From Heligmosomoides polygyrus polygyrus (taxonomy: Eukaryota > Nematoda > Chromadorea > Rhabditida > Heligmosomidae), in assembly GCA_947396885.1 (NCBI GenBank), contig OX377204.1:18855706-18919705 (forward strand): a stretch of DNA of 64,000 nt, given 5' to 3'. Positions 57,600 to 64,000 of this stretch are shown piece after piece. The translations under genes and the position numbers were made by a program. The first letter of the stretch is position 1, and each line of letters begins with the position of its first letter. Below the pieces are notes generated by a model. That model was not told the origin of the DNA. It saw only the letters and a list, made by a program, of their open reading frames with translations, and made no database searches.

Positions 57600-58013
57600 G
57601 CCTATATGGCATGTAGCGCATCTAACATGGGGCAGGGGTGACGTGCATTTTTGCTGCGGGCCACTGGATCGTTCAAAAATGACAAAAACACTGACGCCTA
57701 ATAAACCCGTTTCGGCTTCAAGTGGGCTAGAGAGAATGAAGACCACCGAGTTGACCCGTGTACCGAAGAAATTCCTACTTACATATGGGGTTAAATCGAA
57801 AAGCATACAGGAACCTTCTGTTGAAGGTTTTTTTTTGAGCGCTGAAAGATGATCAGAACTGCTACCATGGGGAGGACACGTACCCCCGACATCTCGTCAT
57901 TTTTTGGGTTACTGGACGACAATTTTCCGTCATTTTTGGAGATTCCAGTGACCCGCGGGAAAACGAGCTTCATCCCTGTGCCCCTCGTTAGATGCTCTAC
58001 AAGGCTATACAGA
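57600..58013. repeat. Foldback element downstream of the Ly6-type gene
   Basis: Arms of about 100 bp: TATATGGCATGTAGCGCATCTAACATGGGGCAGG at the left against the inverse of CCTGTGCCCCTCGTTAGATGCTCTACAAGGC at the right, with GCGGGCCACTGGA/TCCAGTGACCCGCGG inside. An AATAAA (57699-57704) lies within it and could serve the gene's 3' end. Confidence 0.75.
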
Positions 58014-59111
58014 TCCCTTTGGAAACGGTTGTGGTAAGTTCACCGAGTCCTTTGTAGGGCATTGCTTTGCTTTTCCACCACTTCCTTCGGATCGCCTCAC
58101 CCTGCTGGCTGACTTTGACTGAACAATACGGAGACGAGTCCCCAGCGGCCACTATTCTGTTCCATAAAAACCAGATTATTTATGGGAAGACATGCAGTGA
58201 AGAGTGAGTCTCCTCCTGCTCAGTGAAGGAGAACCAGAATAGCATCTCTTCGGCGTCTTCTGTTTAACGGACGAGTTATCCTAGCTGATTTGTAGGTTGC
58301 CAGAACAGACTGAAAAGATGCTGTTTGGAAGAGCTCTTCAAGGGGTGACGGTTTCTCTATATCGACTTCTGAGACGAAATCATAACACCGAACTAACCAT
58401 AAGTAGATGACGTTTAAACAACCGCATTTTGTCCTCGTTTTGTCCATCTCACTCCCAGCTGCTTCACCGTTCTTCTATCCCGAAGTGCAGCACTTCCCGA
58501 AGTCATACATTCTACAGTGACTTCAACGATCTGTCACACGATCCTCCTAAGCTTTTAGGCGGTTCATCTGACGTTGTTTCCCAGTCGTCCTGTTCACCTT
58601 TACCACGTTTGCCTTGCTCAGCGTGTTTCGTCCGTTTCTTCTAGTCTTTCGTTAGTCGGATGAGAGATCTCTTGCCCATCTAACTTCTCATCGCAGAGTT
58701 TATTTCTATTATTACCATCGTACGGGTCCATTTTGTATGTATTGAATCTGTTGTAAATTTGCTGCCATCATTATTCGGTCTTGTTTTAAGAGCAACAGAT
58801 GAATGGCAACAGTTCGAATTTGAATAAATTTTTGGATAGTTTATGTCACGATTTTTTTTTTGCAAAAACAGCTCTCAGTTCCGCACCGAATACGATACCT
58901 TATGGCGCTTCCAATTACAGCTCATTGAACAGTCAGATGTTTCTATGGACTCACCGAAAGTTTCTGGCATTTTCAAAAATAAATTTGTAATGACTACATT
59001 AACTTATAAATGACTATTATCCTAAGCAAGTATCCTCTTATATACGGTGAGATCTCTACACTGAACCTTTTCTCAAATTTCGAAAAAAGTCTGCACAAGA
59101 CCAGTGTGAAG
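58014..59111. other. No supported gene
   Basis: A 71-codon plus-strand ORF (58429-58644) is Ser/Pro-rich with no motif. It may be 3' untranslated or intergenic DNA. Confidence 0.35.
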
Positions 59112-59405
59112 TTAAAATATAAAGGATAAAGGGAGGCGTTACTCAATCCCTTTCGGAGGCGCCACGCATGCTACTTCAACGGGATGTCGTGGAGGCGAAT
59201 TGAGTGCGTATTTGGCCATACAATACTTGCGTATGCCAGCCGATGAACAAGTCAGCGCTCTATACTCCCCAGACAAATCTGGTACCAATTCACCGATCCC
59301 GGAGGGATGGAAGGCTTGGTTGGCCCGGACGGGAAATCCGAACCAAGAGCCTGGTATCGGGTGCACATGACAGCCGGCTCCTCCTCCGACTGCGCTACAC
59401 CCGCG
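59112..59405 (-). mobile_element. SINE copy with target duplication
   Basis: CAGTGTGAAG flanks it at 59102-59111 and 59406-59415. Tail AAAGGATAAAGGGAGGCG at the left, head CTACACCCGCG at the right. Confidence 0.85.
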
Positions 59406-59415
59406 CAGTGTGAAG

Positions 59416-60063
59416 GTTACACAGATTTAATTACAACTTTGCATACCTGTCTTATACCGTAGAGTTTGGCAACGTATCATTTAGGATTACCGATCAGATG
59501 GACTGCGACAGGACATATTTCCGACAACTTATCACAGTTTCTCTTCAGATTCTAATCCGTCTCCTCAACCCTACTCTAACAACGTGCTTACTATGATCCT
59601 TTGTGCAATATAATATTTCGGCAGTAGGTCACCAAAACCCAAAACTCAAAATGACTCTTAGACAGGGACTCCGAAGTTTTGCCTTGATTCTATGAGATCA
59701 TCATATTTTTTTAGAGAAGAAATAAAGTTTCTGCTGGAAGGTGACACGGTGATACGAGCAGTAAAATTCGCTATTAAATACGAAGTTCAATTTTTGCAAT
59801 TGAACTAAAATGGAAGTCTTATTTCGTGATAACTGATAGGCCTGACTACATAGCAGTTACATTATTCTCTCCGTGTTTGATGCTTTTAAATTTACTGGGA
59901 GCAAGATATCGGGGAGTCGCAAAAGTTGTTTCTGAATTTTCTAACGTAGAAAGGTGGTTTGACATCGTGCTTATAATGTTCTAGAATAGCAAATACGGCT
60001 GAAGTGCAAAAATGGGATCAGGTTATAAATATGCAGTTGATAGCCGCGACATAATATTGAATA
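59416..60063. other. No gene seen
   Basis: AT-rich DNA without recognised repeats or exons. Confidence 0.4.
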
Positions 60064-60180
60064 TTAGGTTGGCCGAAAAGTTTTGGCGGTTTTTACGAAG
60101 CCGTTTTTCGTTCGTTTATTACTGAATCAATATTCAACTTACTTCGCATTCTTATAATAGCTCCTGATACGGAATTCTTC
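60064..60180 (+). repeat. Single mariner TIR
   Basis: After TA, TTAGGTTGGCCGAAAAGTTTTGGCGGTTTTTA is a cecropia-type mariner end. No matching right end was found before the LINE at 60471, so it is a one-ended remnant. Confidence 0.6.
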
Positions 60181-60470
60181 GCGCTATCTGCCGGAATAAC
60201 TCCTGTTTCATCGATGCTTAATGATTCCGTTACCTCGAGTACTTATAGAAGAATGGCGAAAGAGCATTTCCGAACGATATTCCATTTCAACTTCAAACTG
60301 GCCGCCCAATCCGCCGCAGAAACAGCCAGGATGTGATGTGACATGGGTCTTCGTAGGCCGGCCTGTCACAAGGGCCTGTCGCCTTCGATCGAGTGCCCGT
60401 TATTAGCTTAGCTCGCACAGCGAGCAGTTTCCAGTGGCATCACGTGGAGGAACGGACATCGTCACCTGAT

Positions 60471-60605
60471 AAGAGTCGAGTTCAAGCTGCAGCTGGAACC
60501 TCTATGAAGTTCCCCATCTCTGTCGGGTAACACCAGGGTTCTGCGCTTTCCCCACTCCTCTTTGCTGTCGTGATGGACACCATTAAGGGAACATATTTTA
60601 TCCTA
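60471..60605 (+). pseudogene. LINE reverse transcriptase fragment
   Basis: The plus strand reads KSRVQAAAGTSMKFPISVG, a TAA, then HQGSALSPLLFAVVMDTIK. This is the conserved (F)PIxVGVHQGSxLSPLLF motif of non-LTR reverse transcriptases, with Val changed to stop. It is truncated on the right by the SINE at 60606. It belongs to a different LINE lineage from the RTE copies. Confidence 0.8.
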
Positions 60606-60899
60606 GAGGGCGCGTGGAGCGCAGTCGGAGGAGGCGCCGGTTGTCGCCTACACCCGATACCAGGTTTCTGGTTCGGATTTACCGCCCAGGCCAACCAAGC
60701 CTTCCATCCCTCGGGATCGGTGAATTGGTACCAGACTTGTCTGGGTGGGATAAAGCGCTGACTTGTTCATCGGCTGGCCACCGCAAGTCATTGTATGGCC
60801 AAATACGCATTCAACTCGCCTCCACGACATCCCGTAGAAGTAGAATGCGTGGCGCGTTCCAAAGGGGAGAATAACGCAGTCCTTTATCCTTTATCCTAA
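60606..60899 (+). mobile_element. SINE copy inside a LINE
   Basis: Clean head GAGGGCGCGTGGAGCGCAGTCGG and tail CAGTCCTTTATCCTTTATCC. TTTATCCTA is at 60597-60605 and 60900-60908. The target itself matches the element's tail repeat. Confidence 0.87.
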
Positions 60900-61062
60900 T
60901 TTATCCTAAGTATTAAGTTCTGTCGATGAAAGGAAAAGGAATTTTAAATTAAAAGTAGGAACTGGAAAGAGTAGATAGGGAGGGATGATAACGAACGCAT
61001 AGAACGGAATGGTAGAGAAAAGCAAGTGCAGGGAATCCTTATTGGTATACTTCACTGCGCGA

Positions 61063-61345
61063 CCGCGCATGGTAGCGCAGTTGGAGGAGGCACTTACTGA
61101 ACCGAGCACTCCGCCTTCAAAGTTCTTCGTCTAGGCTAACCAAGCCTTCTATGTATCTTTCAGGTGTCAGCGAATAGGTGCAAGTTTTACCGGAAAGGAT
61201 AAAATTCTGATTATTCCATCGATTACCCATCACAGCTTATTGAATGGGTCAAATACATGATCAAATCTTCTCCAAGACATCCCGCAGAAGTGAAGTATTC
61301 TGCAAAGGGATTGGTGAGCTTTGACCTTCATTTATCATTCCGTGC
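61063..61345 (+). repeat. Diverged SINE copy
   Basis: CGCGCATGGTAGCGCAGTTGGAGGAGG keeps the A-box. The body and CCAAGACATCCCGCAGAAG are readable. Confidence 0.65.
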
Positions 61346-61444
61346 GCGCTACCGTTTTTGCCTAGTTGCCAAAGTTTAGACACCTGCACCAACTGACCGT
61401 CGTCCATTTAGTTAGTCTTCTGCTACTGCACACAACTGCCGCTT

Positions 61445-62345
61445 TTTCACCTGCCCATTTGCGTGCCAGAGTAACCCAAAAGGTCCTCCTCGCTTTAAAA
61501 CGATTAATGCAAAATTATAAAATATAAAATAAAACGCAGAATTTGTTATATCTCATTTAGTACACCGGTGAACAAGTCACACCAACGCGTCGGTGAGCGC
61601 ATTTCGATGCCTCTAGAATACGACGTGTCCTTGCCGAACCCCTCTCTTCACATTGATGACGACGTCATTGTGGAATGGAGAGATCTTGGTCGTGAATTCA
61701 CTGTACAGCTCTTGTAGGACTCTTATGTATGAGGAGTAACGCCCTGAGTGAGCAGGGCTTCGAGGACCGGTTCAGCCTCGACGGAGTCGAATGCCTTCTT
61801 CAGGTCAATGAACGTAAGGCACAGCGGCAGCTTGTACTCTCGCGACACTTCGATGAGCTTCGTAATGGTGTGTATGTGGTCGATCGTGCTGAATCCTCAC
61901 CGGAATCCTGCTTGCTCGCATGGCTGTCTTTCGTCCAGCGTTCTGCTAATCCTATTCAGGATCACTCGAGTGAACACCTTGTAGACTACGGACAGCAGGC
62001 AGGCGATAGTTGCCAATGTCGTTCGAGATGGAACCTCGCACTCCGACAGATAGCGGGTGAAGAGCCGCTGTCTGTCGGCGTGCGTCAAGGTATTGGTGAG
62101 CGCTGGCAGGAGGTTCTTCAGGTGTTCGGCTCTGATCCTGTCGGGACCAGGTGCTGTATTGTTCTTCACCGAAGAGATGGTGTGTGTCACATCTTGGGGC
62201 GAAGGATTAGGCCTGAAGAATCCTGAATGAATTCTGCCTTGAAATTGCTGTCGTTTTTGTGGCTCTCGCCGCTATACAGCGTCGGTCCACTTAATACCGT
62301 TATGCCTCGCCTGACCTCAAACTCTTTCATGCGCAAGTTTTCTGC
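61445..62345 (-). pseudogene. Deleted RTE element
   Basis: The minus strand reads APGPDRIRAEHLKNLLPALT, ACLLSVVYKVFTRVILNRIS and DERQPCEQAGF (62190-61897), then a frameshifted region equivalent to the LKKAFDSVE motif (61750-61895). A short C-terminal scrap at 61460-61500 (GCGTGCCAGAGTAACCC) follows after deletion. It extends further 5' in the RT domain than the 15022 copy. Confidence 0.85.
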
Positions 62346-62349
62346 TGGC

Positions 62350-62764
62350 CTTCACCAATGGCTCGATATTGATCGAGTCATTCACTTCGGATCTTCTTGC
62401 TGTGTTGCAGTCCTTATCTTTCTGTAGTTTTCAAGTGAATCCTGCTGAAATCAGTATAGTGAACGTTTTCCTTTCAAGAACATCCGCAGAGCAAACATTG
62501 TTGCAAAATATCGACTTTTTTCGTATTTTTCGGTGTTTTGCCTAATTTAAAACGAGTTCGTTGGCGTCTTTACGTCAACTGTGTACACAGCTGACCGCTG
62601 AGAGTTACACCTAATCCAGACGCTTCCACTTCTATACCTGCGCTCAACTTACCCTATTCACTACTGTTTTGTGTCTCTTTCTGGTGAAACTCGCTTATCA
62701 AACTGTAAAAACATTTACGTCCTCTATTTTCTACTACTAGATGTGGAGATCTTCATGTAGTTGT
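62350..62764. other. No gene seen
   Basis: AT-rich, no recognised feature. Confidence 0.4.
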
Positions 62765-63005
62765 GTTCCAAAGCGCGGTGGGGCAGTTGGAATGGCATCC
62801 GGTTGCCGCTCGCACCCGATTCCACTTTCTTGGATCGGGTCGGTGAACTGGCACCAGATTTGCCTAAGAAGAAGAAAACACTACCTGTTTTTCGGCTCTA
62901 GGGAAAATAGGCATTCAAATTGCCTCCGAGACGTATCGTTTCAGTAGAGTACGTGTGACGTCCCAGAAGGTATTGACTAAGGCTGCCCTTTTCCTTCATC
63001 CGTTA
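62765..63005 (+). repeat. Degenerate SINE copy
   Basis: AAAGCGCGGTGGGGCAGTTGGAATGG at the A-box region and GGTATTGACTAAGGCTGCCC at the 3' end. The middle is shortened. Confidence 0.55.
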
Positions 63006-63144
63006 CTATTCCGAGTGTTTAAGCGATTAAGGTGTTTTACGCGAAAACCGGACTTCGGCTTTCAGGAGAAGTTGGTCAAGTTTTCTTTTGTAAGCATGTT
63101 GTTCATCTACCTATGTTCATTCGAAAACACAGTTTTTTCTAAGT

Positions 63145-63255
63145 AATGGTGAAATACTCACTCAAATTGCCTTCTCGATGTCTTTTAAGGTAGAATGTGC
63201 AGCGCATTCCAAAAGGAAGTTAACGACGAACTCCATCCTCTTTTATCCTTTATGT
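63145..63255 (+). repeat. SINE 3' fragment
   Basis: CTCAAATTGCCTTCTCGATG ... GGTAGAATGTGCAGCGCATTCCAAAAGG ... CTTTTATCCTTTATG. Confidence 0.55.
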
Positions 63256-63294
63256 TCCAAAAAAGTCGACTATGTTCCAGCACAATCTGTGGCA

Positions 63295-63575
63295 AAGGGT
63301 AAGGGACGTCGTCACTCAATTCCTTTTGTGACGCGCCACGCATTCTACTTCTGTGGGATGTTGTGGAGGCGATTTGCATACGTTTTTGATCGTACAATGG
63401 CTTACAGTGCCAGACGATGATCAGTGCTTTATCCTTCTTAGGAAACATGGTACCAATTCAGCGACTCCGAAGGGATGGCGTGCTTTTTAAGACCAGGAAA
63501 TCCGAAACAAGGACCTAGGATCAAGGGCACACGACACTCGGCGCCTCCTCCGTCTGCGCTACCACGCCAAACTTC
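63295..63575 (-). mobile_element. SINE copy
   Basis: Left AAAGGGTAAGGGACGTCGTCACTCAATTCC (tail), CGCGCCACGCATTCTACTTCTG, head CGGCGCCTCCTCCGTCTGCGCTACCACGCC at the right. Confidence 0.75.
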
Positions 63576-63699
63576 AACGCATTAAGTAGCGCATTAATGA
63601 CGTTGCTGACACTAACACGCATTGAGATTGAGACTGCTGCATCCCTACCAGTTTGAATGACGCCATAATCGATGGAGATTTTTCCATCTCTTTGCCGAG

Positions 63700-63760
63700 C
63701 TTGAAACCTATATATAAAAACCCCTCTCGCTTCCGACAGCTTCAGAGACGGGCTCGAGAT
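63700..63760 (+). promoter_or_regulatory. Candidate TATA promoter near the window end
   Basis: CCTATATATAAAAACCCC (63708-63725) is the strongest TATA-like box in the window. GC-richer transcript-like sequence follows. Further on CTACGTGGCGCACGATG (63870-63886) could be an LTR end plus primer-binding site, so this may be an LTR retroelement rather than a gene. The window ends before it can be decided. Confidence 0.35.
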
Positions 63761-64000
63761 AACGCTGGCGGCTCAGAATAGAACCACAGTGCGTGAAATT
63801 GAAGGCGCTTCTCTTTTCACTGTTGCTTCCGCTTCACGCATCCGTTGAGAAGCCGCCGATCTCGACAACTACGTGGCGCACGATGCCCTTGAACCGTTGT
63901 GAGTGTCGTCGCTGACATAGTTGCTGTGATGGGGCGAGACACGGCATGGCCAAGGTGTAAAGCCAAGACCCGATTGTCGTGACATCTACATGCCATCTGG

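Overview
This window is nuclear DNA from a nematode, most likely a strongylid (hookworm or Haemonchus relative). The evidence is AT-rich DNA, GT-AG introns with TTTTCAG-type acceptors, RTE-type retrotransposon pieces, several mariner transposons, and one spliced gene for a small secreted cysteine-rich protein of a nematode Ly6/uPAR type. There are no bacterial operons, rRNA genes or CRISPR arrays, and I found no functional tRNA gene. The species is inferred, not proven.

Layout. Positions 1-7.4 kb are repeat-rich, with two weak candidate coding fragments. Positions 7.49-21.62 kb and 23.24-36.04 kb are two direct copies of one segmental duplication. The first copy runs into an assembly gap (21623-21822). 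The spacer (21.8-23.2 kb) holds a large foldback element, a degenerate direct repeat and a tandem repeat of about 145 bp. A third, very partial copy of the distal end lies at 36.5-36.7 kb. Positions 36.7-44.5 kb contain a solo LTR and SINE copies but no gene I can support. Positions 44.56-57.46 kb hold one five-exon gene on the plus strand (182 codons), predicted as a GPI-anchored Ly6/uPAR protein. Its introns are full of transposons, including two mariners, a Mutator-like TIR element, an (AC)163 microsatellite and many SINEs. Positions 57.5-64 kb are again SINEs, a foldback element and broken LINEs.

The dominant signal is a roughly 290-bp SINE-like family with about 40 complete or partial copies on both strands. 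Its head carries tRNA-like Pol III A and B boxes and its 3' end is (TTTATCC)n. Because the duplicated copies act as empty sites for each other, several insertions can be resolved to the base: a SINE only in copy A, a SINE only in copy B, and a 5'-truncated RTE only in copy A. These insertions came after the duplication.

Other families are: a TIR family with ends like CCATTTTCACGTC; a foldback family whose arms look like tRNA genes placed head to head; a Tc1/mariner-like element present in both duplicate copies; and at least four mariner-type remnants. Almost all computed ORFs are translations of these repeats. The only gene I would defend strongly is the Ly6-type gene.
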